Source: Dokdonia pacifica
GTDB lineage: Bacteria > Bacteroidota > Bacteroidia > Flavobacteriales > Flavobacteriaceae
Assembly (NCBI RefSeq): GCF_900188275.1
Contig: NZ_FZNY01000009.1
Coordinates: forward strand, 117,934-181,933
Direction: 5' to 3'
DNA: 64,000 nucleotides
Shown here: positions 37,221 to 46,141 of the stretch, piece by piece
How positions within the stretch are numbered: position 1 is the stretch's first letter
Layout of the letters: each line of letters begins with the position of its first letter
Position numbers and translations under genes: made by a program
Notes under the pieces: model-generated
The model's input: the letters and a program-made list of their open reading frames with translations, nothing else
The model's database searches: none
Told to the model about the DNA's origin: nothing

Positions 37221-37315
37221 ATACACAGAATGCTCGTGATACCTTGCACTCAACTTTTAAAAAGCCCTCTGCTATGTATTTTTCAAATCTAACCTACTAT
37301 AAATTCAATTTAAAA

Positions 37316-39712
37316 ATGAAACAATTTACTCTATGCATAATCATGATTCTAGGATGCATGACTATGAATGCTCAAAATATTGAGCTCTCTTTTGACAATG
37401 CCGCTATTACCAATGATGGAGCTAATGACTTCTATGAAGTAGATGTTATGATCACCAGTGATGTTGCTTACACACAAGGATCAGGACAGTTCTTCTTAGA
37501 TTATAATACGACTGCCTTTGGAACACTTATTAATGGTTCTGGGGGAATTACCTTTGAACGTCCGGATACTTCTATATTAGGAGGGCAAACAACTGTAGAA
37601 GTAGTACCGGGTACTGTAATTCCTCTTGGAGCTCATTATAACTCTTTCTTTATAAATGATGCCACCACCTCTAAAGTATCTTTTATCTGGCAACAGAATG
37701 GAAGTGCAGGAATGATTGAGCAGAACATCCCTGCGAATACACCAGTTGCCTTAGTTCGTGTAAAAATGCAATTTTTAGATGGTGCCTCGGCTGTATCTCC
37801 AGATTTGTGTTTTGATGAAACCAACCCTTTTGATGATCAATTCTTCACTGCTTGTGGTCCTTTTGATCCATTAGTTGGATTTACGTTTATAAATGCCGAC
37901 TGTGTGAATGAAGCAGGAACCCAAATCTTTGATTATACACCTGATTGTACCGCTCCAACTATTGCACTTTGCGCAGGACTACCTGTGACTACGTATAATG
38001 GAATGGGATGGGATAATGGTACCCCTGATGGAAACATGAATGCAGTGATTGCTGCTAATTACGACACTGCTATTGTAGATGAAGATATCACAGCATGTTC
38101 TTGTACCATTAATACAGGTACTAAAGTAACCGTAACCGCTGGAAAATTTTTACAGACTACAGGTGATCTTACGGTAGATGGATCACTAGATGTATTGCAT
38201 GAAGGGAGTGTGGTACAAACTGATGAAAGTGCCGTGACAATTAACAACGGAGCTATCACTGTAGAGAAAATAACTCCTATCATAGACGATCGTAACTTTG
38301 TGGCCATGAGTAGCCCAGTTTCTGCTGAAGCGAGAGATAGAGTTTATGGAAACTCCCGTGCGGTGTTTAGTGTAATTCCTAGTAACTTCGTACCATTTGC
38401 TATTGATTTTGGAGCATTTCCAGAATTTATGGGGGCTGAAAATTTCCTAGATGATAATAATGATTATTTTGTACCAGTAACTGGAAGTACTGCCTTACCA
38501 GATGCAGGTATAGGACAATGGATATTCCCCCAACCCGCTCCTAATGTTGGAGATGGTGCTTATACCCTAACCTATACACAAAACGCATCTAATCCAGGAA
38601 CCTTAAACTCAGGAACAATTTCAGTGCCTATTAATTATAATGGACCGGCTACTATTAATAACTATAACTTATTAGGTAATCCATATGCATCGGCCATTGA
38701 TGTAGAAGCCTTTATCAATGCGAATGATGCCATAAATGAAGTATACTATTGGGATCACTTAACCAATCCTACAAGTGACTTACCAGGTTTTGGAACCAGT
38801 AACTTCTCTATGAATGATATCTCTGTGCGTAATGCATTATTGGGAGTAGCTGCCGTTAACGGAGGAACAGCACCTGGGCAATATATGGCATCAGGACAAG
38901 GATTTGGAATCAAAGCAGCTCAATCTCAAGCAGCAGCCAATACACCCGTTGTATTTACAAACAGTATTCGTGTAACTGGAAACAATGATGACTTTAGAAA
39001 TGCTGAAAATACAGGTGTTGACAAATTATGGTTAAATCTAACTACAGAAGCCTATGAAGAAGCAACATCACAAACAGGAATTGGCTTCACTCCAAATGCA
39101 ACACCTGGTTTTGATCCTGGATATGATAGTCCGCGTTTAGGTACTTTTATATCGCTATTTACAACCTTAGAAACGGGAGAACAATTGGCAATTCAAGGTA
39201 GAGAAGCATTTGATCCTACGATAGAGCTTACATTAGGATTTGCTACTTCGGTAGAAACAGAAGAAAATTATACCATTAGCATAGATCACTTGGAAGGTAT
39301 TGGGTTAGAAAATACTCCAGTATTCTTAATCGACAACTTGAATGACACTATCATCAACTTAAAAGAAAGTGATTATAACTTTATAGCTACTAATGGAATT
39401 CAGTCAGAGCGTTTTACTATTGTATTCCAAGAACGTGACGTATTAGGAACGGAAGAAGTGAGTTTTGATGAGAATATCACATTATACCCGAATCCAGCTA
39501 TCGATCAAGTAACATTAAGGTATCAAGGGCAAGCACAATTACAAGAGCTAGCCATTATTGATCTAAATGGAAAGCTTGTAAAAAGAGTAGATCTAAGAAA
39601 CTTCAATAATGCACAAACGATTCAAACCAGCGAATTAGCCAAAGGTGTATATTTCTTAAAAATACAATCAGATAGAAATACGACAGTTAAGAAGTTAATT
39701 ATTAGAGACTAA
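37316..39712 (+). CDS. T9SS-secreted protein with cohesin-like N-terminal domain
   Basis: Started at ATG 37316, the protein has 798 residues and a signal peptide (MKQFTLCIIMILGCMTMNAQ). An in-frame ATG at 37274 fits the conserved leader position and is an alternative. Residues about 21-205 are a beta-sandwich with the pattern DFYEVDVMITSD, GSGQFFLDYN, ALVRVKMQF and DQFFTACGP. This looks like the cohesin-like domains seen in flavobacterial T9SS proteins, although I judged that by pattern alone. A long module shared with the proteins at 1 and 6966 follows. The type-A T9SS sorting domain (ITLYPNPAIDQV to KKLIIRD) ends it. It is preceded by element F, so it is controlled with the four proteins that carry dockerin-like tails. 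It may anchor them, which is inference. Confidence 0.9.
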   Translation: MKQFTLCIIMILGCMTMNAQNIELSFDNAAITNDGANDFYEVDVMITSDVAYTQGSGQFFLDYNTTAFGTLINGSGGITFERPDTSILGGQTTVEVVPGTVIPLGAHYNSFFINDATTSKVSFIWQQNGSAGMIEQNIPANTPVALVRVKMQFLDGASAVSPDLCFDETNPFDDQFFTACGPFDPLVGFTFINADCVNEAGTQIFDYTPDCTAPTIALCAGLPVTTYNGMGWDNGTPDGNMNAVIAANYDTAIVDEDITACSCTINTGTKVTVTAGKFLQTTGDLTVDGSLDVLHEGSVVQTDESAVTINNGAITVEKITPIIDDRNFVAMSSPVSAEARDRVYGNSRAVFSVIPSNFVPFAIDFGAFPEFMGAENFLDDNNDYFVPVTGSTALPDAGIGQWIFPQPAPNVGDGAYTLTYTQNASNPGTLNSGTISVPINYNGPATINNYNLLGNPYASAIDVEAFINANDAINEVYYWDHLTNPTSDLPGFGTSNFSMNDISVRNALLGVAAVNGGTAPGQYMASGQGFGIKAAQSQAAANTPVVFTNSIRVTGNNDDFRNAENTGVDKLWLNLTTEAYEEATSQTGIGFTPNATPGFDPGYDSPRLGTFISLFTTLETGEQLAIQGREAFDPTIELTLGFATSVETEENYTISIDHLEGIGLENTPVFLIDNLNDTIINLKESDYNFIATNGIQSERFTIVFQERDVLGTEEVSFDENITLYPNPAIDQVTLRYQGQAQLQELAIIDLNGKLVKRVDLRNFNNAQTIQTSELAKGVYFLKIQSDRNTTVKKLIIRD

Positions 39713-39732
39713 ATTTCTCAAAAGTTTTTTAA

Positions 39733-39768
39733 AAAGAGCTATCAATGATGATAGCTCTTTTGTTTTTA
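39733..39768 (+). terminator. Rho-independent terminator
   Basis: A perfect 12-bp stem AAAGAGCTATCA/TGATAGCTCTTT with loop ATGA is followed by TGTTTTT. It separates the T9SS gene from the third kinase and argues against the kinase starting at 39745. Confidence 0.9.
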
Positions 39769-39807
39769 AAAAAAAGTATAATATCTTTATATGACAGCCC
39801 CTATCTA

Positions 39808-41829
39808 ATGAAATACTTACTTATCATATGTAATTTTTGTATAAGCTATACTATTTTGGCTCAAACCAATCAATTACAAAATTCAGTTGTTTCGCTAAAA
39901 GAACAGATAGGGCAAACCCAAGGTATTGATCAATTAACTTTATTAGATAGTCTTTCCCATTTAATTAAAAATAAAAAAGAATTTGGATATGATACTATTG
40001 CTCAAAAAACAATTGAAAGTGCTTTACGATTAAATAAAAATCGTGTAGCAGGTCGTCATACTGCAGATCTTATATTCTATCTGACAAACAGAGCTGGAAA
40101 ACCAGAAGAAGGCATACAGTTATTTGATGATTTTCTTACAAAAAAAATAGCCCTTAATGATCCTGCAATTACTGCACAATTATATTTGAATGGAGCCGAT
40201 AGTTATTTTTTTGCTGGGAAAACAGAAAACTCTATTCCATACTATATTACTGCAGGTGAATATGCACAGAAAGCTAATGATTCTTTACTCCTAGGCAATT
40301 CAAAAAATTATTTATCAGATGCACTAGCAGGCATAGGGAAGTTTGCAGAAGCTGCAACTGTACTTACAGAAGCCGAAACTATTTTTGAACAAACAAAAGA
40401 TACCATTCATTTATTAACTTCTCGTAATTCAAGAGCAAACCTATTTAGTCGTATAGGCTTTTTTGAAGAAGCTAATAAAATTCGCAATGAAGTTATTGAT
40501 TTAGCAGAAAGAACTAATGATTATAGAATGCTACAGTCTGTTTATTTTAATGCAGCTATAGACAATAACAAAACCAATGACCACAAAACTAGAATTCATA
40601 ATTTAAAAAAAGCGTTGTTTTATGTTCGAAAAGCAAAGCTTAAAAGCTATGAGCCAAAAATACTAAGCGGTCTATTAACATCATATGCACTTACAGATAG
40701 CTTATCAAAAGCAAAAAAAATAGCCGATACGATTCAAGCAAATCCAGAAGGATATACACAAGGGCTAGACAGAGCATATTATACAAAAGCCATGGCTTTT
40801 TATGAGTATGCGCAAGGTGATTATAGAACTGCTATTTCTTATGCTGAAGATCAATTAAACAATAAAGAACATACAGATTTTGAAAATACAACAACCATAC
40901 AAGGATTTCTAGCCAAAGCCTATGAAAAAATCGGAAATGATCGTAAAGCGTATGAGCACCATAAAACGTATGCAAAGCTTCGTGATAGTATTTTAGCAGT
41001 TCAGAATGTAAGAGCCTTTACGTATTATCAAACCCTCTATGAAACTGAAAAAAAGGAAGCAGAAATACAATTTCAAAATGCTCAGATAGCAGAATTAAAT
41101 TCAAAAAATAAACTAAAAAATCAATGGATATTTATCGGAGGAATTAGCTTCTTAACATTTTTTACATTTGTATGGTTAGCTCGATCTCGCAGATATGCAC
41201 AAAAAAAACAAGCATTACAGACTAGGTTTACTCAAAAATTAATTAACGGACAAGAGAAAGAACGCACTCGTTTAGCTAGAGAACTCCATGATAGCGTAGG
41301 ACAAAAGTTAATGTTGCTTTCGCGAAAAACAAAAACTAGCGGAGATAAAGCATTGAATGTACTTACTGGAGATACCCTACAAGAATTACGTGCTATTCTT
41401 AAAGGCCTTCATCCTGCTACTCTTGAAAAATTAGGCTTTAGTGTAGCTATCCAATCATTAATCAACGATATTGATGCCCATACTCCTATTTTCTTTACTG
41501 CTGAAATTGATAATGTAGACACCTGTTTAAATAAAGATGTGAGCCTTCACATATATCGCATCATACAAGAAGTGCTGAGTAATATTATAAAACATTCAGA
41601 AACAAAATCGGCTTCTGTGGTAATCAAAAAAGATGCACAACATATTATAACAGTAATCAAAGACCATGGAAAAGGTTTTCGTTTTATCGAAAAATATAAA
41701 AGTGCCAAAAGCTTAGGGATGAAAACACTTTTAGAACGTGCAAAAATTATACACTCTAAAATAGAAATTAATAGTATTTTAGATGAAGGAACTACAGTTA
41801 CACTTCATACACCCATTCAAAATGAATAA
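39808..41829 (+). CDS. TPR-containing sensor histidine kinase (HisKA_3 type), 3
   Basis: This 673-residue protein starts at ATG 39808, which gives the signal peptide MKYLLIICNFCISYTILAQ and avoids the terminator. TPR-like helices (about 40-400) are followed by one membrane helix (about 440-458), HisKA_3 with His494 in RELHDSVGQK, and HATPase_c with DHGKGF at 619-624. The Asn of the usual DNGKGF is replaced by His, an unusual change in the ATP-lid motif. The gene overlaps the response-regulator start by eight bases, so kinase and regulator form a two-component pair. It is the closest paralogue of the kinase at 17905. A partial palindrome copy near 41318 is read as LSRK right after the His box. 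Confidence 0.92.
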   Translation: MKYLLIICNFCISYTILAQTNQLQNSVVSLKEQIGQTQGIDQLTLLDSLSHLIKNKKEFGYDTIAQKTIESALRLNKNRVAGRHTADLIFYLTNRAGKPEEGIQLFDDFLTKKIALNDPAITAQLYLNGADSYFFAGKTENSIPYYITAGEYAQKANDSLLLGNSKNYLSDALAGIGKFAEAATVLTEAETIFEQTKDTIHLLTSRNSRANLFSRIGFFEEANKIRNEVIDLAERTNDYRMLQSVYFNAAIDNNKTNDHKTRIHNLKKALFYVRKAKLKSYEPKILSGLLTSYALTDSLSKAKKIADTIQANPEGYTQGLDRAYYTKAMAFYEYAQGDYRTAISYAEDQLNNKEHTDFENTTTIQGFLAKAYEKIGNDRKAYEHHKTYAKLRDSILAVQNVRAFTYYQTLYETEKKEAEIQFQNAQIAELNSKNKLKNQWIFIGGISFLTFFTFVWLARSRRYAQKKQALQTRFTQKLINGQEKERTRLARELHDSVGQKLMLLSRKTKTSGDKALNVLTGDTLQELRAILKGLHPATLEKLGFSVAIQSLINDIDAHTPIFFTAEIDNVDTCLNKDVSLHIYRIIQEVLSNIIKHSETKSASVVIKKDAQHIITVIKDHGKGFRFIEKYKSAKSLGMKTLLERAKIIHSKIEINSILDEGTTVTLHTPIQNE

Positions 41830-42466
41830 AGATATACGTATTGTTATAGCCGATGACCACCCTATGCTACTAAAAGGGCTTCAAGATGAATTAACTGTAA
41901 ATAATTATAATGTAATAAGCGCAGCATCTAATGGCATGCAGGCGCTAGAAGCTATTTTAACTTTACAACCAGATGTTGCTTTATTAGATATTGACATGCC
42001 ATTATTAAGTGGATTTGAAGTTGTCAAAATGACAAAAGACAAAGGTGTGAATACACATTTTATTATGCTCTCCTTTCATAAAGAAGCAGATTATGTAACA
42101 CAAGCTAAGTCATTACAAATCCAAGGATATTTATTGAAAGAGGATCCTTTTTTTGAAATTGAACGTTGTATTGAAGCTGTTTTAAATGGACAATTATATT
42201 TTAGTAAATCTTTTAATAGTACTATTTTAAATAGTGCATCACAGGATTTAAAAAAACTACAATTACTAACACCTTCTGAGTCTACTATTTTAAAATTAAT
42301 AGCACAACGCATGGCCACAAATGATATCGCTGAAAGTTTATTTATATCTACCCGAACTGTAGAAAAACACAGAAGTAATATTATAGGCAAATTAGGTATA
42401 GAAGGGGGTACTAATCAACTTACTAATTGGGCACTTACCAATAAGAATGTTATTTTAGAATTATAA
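41822..42466 (+). CDS. LuxR/NarL-family response regulator
   Basis: This 214-residue protein starts at ATG 41822, inside the kinase gene. The receiver domain has the acidic pair D11-D12, the phospho-acceptor D56 (ALLDIDMP), S84 in FIMLSF and the conserved Lys in YLLKED. The C-terminal LuxR helix-turn-helix (about 148-205) is typical: LTPSESTILKLIA, STRTVEKHRSNIIGKL. Phosphorylated regulators of this type dimerise and bind DNA. It is the only intact regulator in the window, while three HisKA_3 kinases are present. The seven tandem CGTA elements, one of which lies 115 bp downstream of its stop, are the obvious candidate targets. That link is inferred from proximity and family logic. Confidence 0.93.
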   Translation: MNKDIRIVIADDHPMLLKGLQDELTVNNYNVISAASNGMQALEAILTLQPDVALLDIDMPLLSGFEVVKMTKDKGVNTHFIMLSFHKEADYVTQAKSLQIQGYLLKEDPFFEIERCIEAVLNGQLYFSKSFNSTILNSASQDLKKLQLLTPSESTILKLIAQRMATNDIAESLFISTRTVEKHRSNIIGKLGIEGGTNQLTNWALTNKNVILEL

Positions 42467-42580
42467 AAATTCTTCAAACCTAACAACATATAACATTCTA
42501 TAAAACAGGGACTTCAGCCATTTCTTGTTTTAAAATCACACTACTTATAACTCATTTAAATATTTAACTCATTTAATACA

Positions 42581-42621
42581 TACGTATTACCACGTAAATA
42601 ATACGTGTTTCTTCGTATTTC
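42581..42621 (+). promoter_or_regulatory. Tandem CGTA regulatory element, copy G
   Basis: Half-sites are at positions 3, 13, 24 (CGTG) and 34. It lies 154 bp before the pseudo-receiver gene, with a strong hairpin (42714-42739) in between. Confidence 0.75.
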
Positions 42622-42713
42622 TCATACAAGGATCTTAACGTAATTTAGCTGTATCGAAATGGTAATATCATGGTTTAGATATTAATTTCTTTTGAGTTGG
42701 GAGGCTTAGAGTA

Positions 42714-42739
42714 GGGAAGTACTTTTCGGAGTACTTCCC
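42714..42739 (+). terminator. Strong hairpin, terminator or attenuator
   Basis: A perfect 10-bp stem GGGAAGTACT/AGTACTTCCC with loop TTTCGG is followed by TTGATTT. It sits between element G and the ATG at 42776. It could end a short RNA starting after element G, or attenuate transcription into the gene. The T tract is weak. Confidence 0.5.
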
Positions 42740-42775
42740 TTGATTTAAAATCCTAAAATAAACGAAGGTTTGCAT

Positions 42776-43192
42776 ATGCAAGGTATAAATCGCATCGTAA
42801 TTGCACATAGAAATCAAGGTATTATAGATACTATAACAGCGCATATCGCTCTTAAATATCATATTACCTGTAAAACAACTAACGATGGATTTGTTGCACT
42901 ACGAAATATTTTAAAATTAGGGCCTGAACTGGTTATTATTGAAGCAGATCTTCCTTACCTGAATGCAACAGATATTATACGTTGTATTAATAAAAAAGGG
43001 TATACCACAAAATTTATTGTTATTACACCAGATATCTCTATAAAACTTCCGTGTGTATCAGAAACTAAAAAAGTAAGAACACTCCCATGTCATACACAAG
43101 TAATCAAAACGAGCTATAATCCAGATAATCTAAATCCCCTTTTAGAACTCATTGATCAAATAGAAATCAAACAACGCAAAATTTCTTATTAA
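42776..43192 (+). CDS. Stand-alone degenerate receiver (pseudo-receiver) protein
   Basis: This 138-residue protein starts at ATG 42776, with an AAGG-type ribosome site before it. It aligns without gaps to the receiver of the regulator at 41822 over the first 85 residues. RIVIA (6-10) matches, but the acidic pair D11-D12 is H11-R12 and the phospho-acceptor D56 is E56 (VIIEADLPY). The switch Thr84 (FIVIT) and a Lys at 111 (VIKTS) are kept. There is no output domain. It cannot be phosphorylated in the normal way. Glu can mimic phospho-Asp, so it might act as a constitutive partner or competitor in the kinase/regulator circuit. The role is inferred. Confidence 0.8.
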   Translation: MQGINRIVIAHRNQGIIDTITAHIALKYHITCKTTNDGFVALRNILKLGPELVIIEADLPYLNATDIIRCINKKGYTTKFIVITPDISIKLPCVSETKKVRTLPCHTQVIKTSYNPDNLNPLLELIDQIEIKQRKISY

Positions 43193-43243
43193 TTGTTGTT
43201 TTAGTGAATAGGTTAATACTAAATTTAATTAGTGAGTAGTTAG

Positions 43244-43279
43244 AAAGGATATCATTACAAAATGGTATCCTTTTATTTT
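43244..43279 (+). terminator. Terminator of the pseudo-receiver gene
   Basis: Arms AAAGGATATCATT and AATGGTATCCTTT pair with one G-T, followed by TATTTTAT. Confidence 0.75.
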
Positions 43280-43516
43280 ATAACACTAGGTATAACAAAC
43301 AGTTACTACAGCTTAGTAAAGCTAGATTATAACGTACTTTAAAATCGTATTTCTTAAAAAAAATAAAATTAAATGTTAAAGTCAAGATTCTTCGTAACAT
43401 TTAGGATACACTAGGCGTCTTGTTATCATAATTGCGACGTTGTGTGCAGTTATAGTATGTTATACAAAGTATTATGTTTAACATACAACATTCATCAATC
43501 AAAACTCAATCAGAAA
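43280..43516. other. Gap before the outer-membrane beta-barrel gene
   Basis: No gene is seen. At 43327-43353 there is a partial resemblance to the 3' half of the CGTA element (ATAACGTACTTT..TCGTATTTC), but the half-site spacing is 13 instead of 10 bp, so I do not count it as a copy. Confidence 0.5.
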
Positions 43517-46063
43517 ATGAAACAACTCTTTTTAGCACTTGTGCTATTATTGGGTAGTATAAGCTACGCCAATGCAAACAACCCAGTAGACAAAATAGGA
43601 ACCGTAAAAGGAAAAGTACTGGACAAACAATTACAAGAACCACTTCCTTTTGTTACAGTATCAATACTGAGCGCAACAGGCGAAATTATAACAGGAGGAA
43701 TTACAGATGATAATGGTCTGTTTGAAATTAAAGGAATTCCAGAAGGAGAAAGCAAAGTAACCGTTCAGTTTATAGGATATAAAACGTACAGTGCTCCTAT
43801 TAGTGTAAGTAGAAAAAATAGATCTATAGATTTAGGTACTATATCTCTAGAAGAAGAAGCTACAGGTCTAGATGAAGTTACTGTTGTGGCAGAACGTACT
43901 ACTATCCAACAAAAGATAGATCGTAAAGTCATTACGGTAGGAAAAGATTTGACAACCTCTGGTCCTACCGCAGGAGATATCATGAACAACCTCCCTTCTG
44001 TAACAGTAGATCAACAATCTGGAAATTTATCTTTACGTGGTAATCAGAATGTACAAGTAATGATAGATGGGAAGTTATCTAATGTTCCTGTGGCACAGTT
44101 ATTACGTCAAATCCCCTCTACCTCTATTAAACAAATAGAATTAATTACAAATCCATCGGCCAAATATAATCCTGAAGGAATGAGTGGGCTTATTAATATT
44201 ATCCTTCATAAGAATGCAAACTTAGGAACCAATATCAATATCAATACTGGATTTACTTATCAAGACAATCCAAAATGGAATACAGGAATTGATATCAATT
44301 ACAGAAATGGAAAAGTAAATGTATTTGGAAGCTGGGGAGGTAACTATAACAAAAACAAAAACTTTGGTTTTGTAGATCGCGAGCAAGATCAAATCTTTCA
44401 AGACTTTGACTTCTTTGACGATAGTAATTCCAACCTATTTAAAGTAGGATTAGATTATTATATCAATGATAAAAATACCCTCTCTGTTTTTACAAACCAG
44501 AATTTATTTAATGGATTTGTAACTGGAACTACCATCGTAGATTTCCCTACAGATGCAAATGATGTAAGTCAAATATTTGATAACCGTAATGACAATACAT
44601 CACAACAATATAATATTGATTATAAATTAGATCTTGCTAAAGAAGGAAGCTCTATAGAATTAGAAGTAGATCACAATATTTTTGATGCAGATGAAAATGG
44701 ACTCTTCCTTTTTGATGGAGAAAATGTAGCACAAGATTTTGTAGACTTTATAGACACAGAACGTAGTAGAACAACCATTAATTTAGATTATGTCAATCCT
44801 ATCTCAGAAACTATAAAATTAGAAGCGGGAGCGCAGGCACGTTTATTTGATTCTGAAATTAACCGAGCTACAGATCAGTTTGTGATCAATCCTTTTAACT
44901 TATCTACAGATCCTAATACGTTTATAAATGCACCTAGCACCAACTTTGATTATGCTAGAGATATATACTCGCTGTACGCATCTGTAAACAAGAAATGGGA
45001 AAAGTGGTCGGCTCAATTTGGACTTCGTTTTGAATCTGTAAATGTAACTGCCGATACGAGAGAGACCTTTCAAGATGGTGTGGTTACTGATGATTTATCA
45101 AACTTTGACACAGATCCATCTGTAGACGTTTCTCGTGACGGAAATAGTGTTCTACGTAATTTTGGAAATGACTATACACAATTATATCCATCGGCATTTA
45201 TTACGTATAACCCGTCTGAAAAGAACCAATATCAGTTTAGTTATAGTCGTCGTGTAGATCGTCCAGGGATTGGACAAGTAAACCCAATTAGAGAGTTTAG
45301 TACGCCGCTTATTTCGGCATTTGGAAATCCATCATTGATTCCTCAGTTTACAAATTCATTAGAAGTAAACTACACACGTAATCTTGAGAAAGGGTCTATT
45401 ACTACTGGCGTATTTTATCGTTCTGTATCAGATTTGATTAATCAAGCCTTATTATATAACCGTACAGATCCTAACTTAAATAGTTTGATTTTCACTAATG
45501 ATAACTTTGATGACACCTCATCATATGGTTTGGAGATATCTGCAAACTATAAGCCATTAAGCTGGTGGAGTTTTAATGCGAGTTTTGATGTGTTTTCTCA
45601 AACACAACAATCTTTTGCCGAAACAGTAGATCCTACTATAGAAAACCCTACGGTAACTGACATTGTAAGCAACAACTTTGAAATAGACAATGTGGTATGG
45701 AACTTCAGAGTGTTCAATAACTTTAAGGCAACTAAAAAACTAACATTCTCTGCCTTCATTTTATATAGAGGAGCAAATGAAAATATCCAATTTGAAGTAG
45801 ATCCTATGTTTATGACTAATATCGGGGCACGTTATAACTTCTGGAAAGGAAAAGCAACGGCAAGTTTAAATTACAATGACATCTTTAACACCATGAAGTT
45901 TCAAGGTACAGGAACACGTCCTTTTAATCAGAACATACAGTTTAACTGGGAAAGTAATACCATTAATGCCGCTTTATCACTTCGTTTAGGAAGTAATAAA
46001 TACCGTGCAAAATCTAGAAAACGTCGTGACAACGATGAAAAAGAAGGAGGAGGAATTTTCTAG
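43517..46063 (+). CDS. Outer-membrane beta-barrel (TonB-dependent receptor-type) protein
   Basis: This 848-residue protein starts at ATG 43517, giving the signal peptide MKQLFLALVLLLGSISYANA. A CarboxypepD_reg-like domain (about 30-112; GKVLDKQLQEPLPFVTVSI) is followed by a TonB plug-like domain (about 118-230; NNLPSVTVDQQSGNLSLRGN, VQVMIDG). An outer-membrane beta-barrel (outer-membrane beta-barrel family 3 type) extends to the basic C-terminus. The family moves substrates across, or otherwise functions in, the outer membrane. It has no SusD-like partner, so it is not a classical glycan-utilisation pair. The substrate is unknown. The gene stands alone, flanked by terminators. Confidence 0.92.
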   Translation: MKQLFLALVLLLGSISYANANNPVDKIGTVKGKVLDKQLQEPLPFVTVSILSATGEIITGGITDDNGLFEIKGIPEGESKVTVQFIGYKTYSAPISVSRKNRSIDLGTISLEEEATGLDEVTVVAERTTIQQKIDRKVITVGKDLTTSGPTAGDIMNNLPSVTVDQQSGNLSLRGNQNVQVMIDGKLSNVPVAQLLRQIPSTSIKQIELITNPSAKYNPEGMSGLINIILHKNANLGTNININTGFTYQDNPKWNTGIDINYRNGKVNVFGSWGGNYNKNKNFGFVDREQDQIFQDFDFFDDSNSNLFKVGLDYYINDKNTLSVFTNQNLFNGFVTGTTIVDFPTDANDVSQIFDNRNDNTSQQYNIDYKLDLAKEGSSIELEVDHNIFDADENGLFLFDGENVAQDFVDFIDTERSRTTINLDYVNPISETIKLEAGAQARLFDSEINRATDQFVINPFNLSTDPNTFINAPSTNFDYARDIYSLYASVNKKWEKWSAQFGLRFESVNVTADTRETFQDGVVTDDLSNFDTDPSVDVSRDGNSVLRNFGNDYTQLYPSAFITYNPSEKNQYQFSYSRRVDRPGIGQVNPIREFSTPLISAFGNPSLIPQFTNSLEVNYTRNLEKGSITTGVFYRSVSDLINQALLYNRTDPNLNSLIFTNDNFDDTSSYGLEISANYKPLSWWSFNASFDVFSQTQQSFAETVDPTIENPTVTDIVSNNFEIDNVVWNFRVFNNFKATKKLTFSAFILYRGANENIQFEVDPMFMTNIGARYNFWKGKATASLNYNDIFNTMKFQGTGTRPFNQNIQFNWESNTINAALSLRLGSNKYRAKSRKRRDNDEKEGGGIF

Positions 46064-46141
46064 AACTTCATACAATTTATATAGTTCAGAGATAATGCAA
46101 CGACCTAACTTCCAATGATTCCTTAGCATTATCTACTACTT

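Noticed and set aside
43327..43353. Possible eighth CGTA element before the outer-membrane beta-barrel gene
   Set aside because: Only two half-sites are present and they are 13 bp apart, breaking the 10-11-10 spacing.
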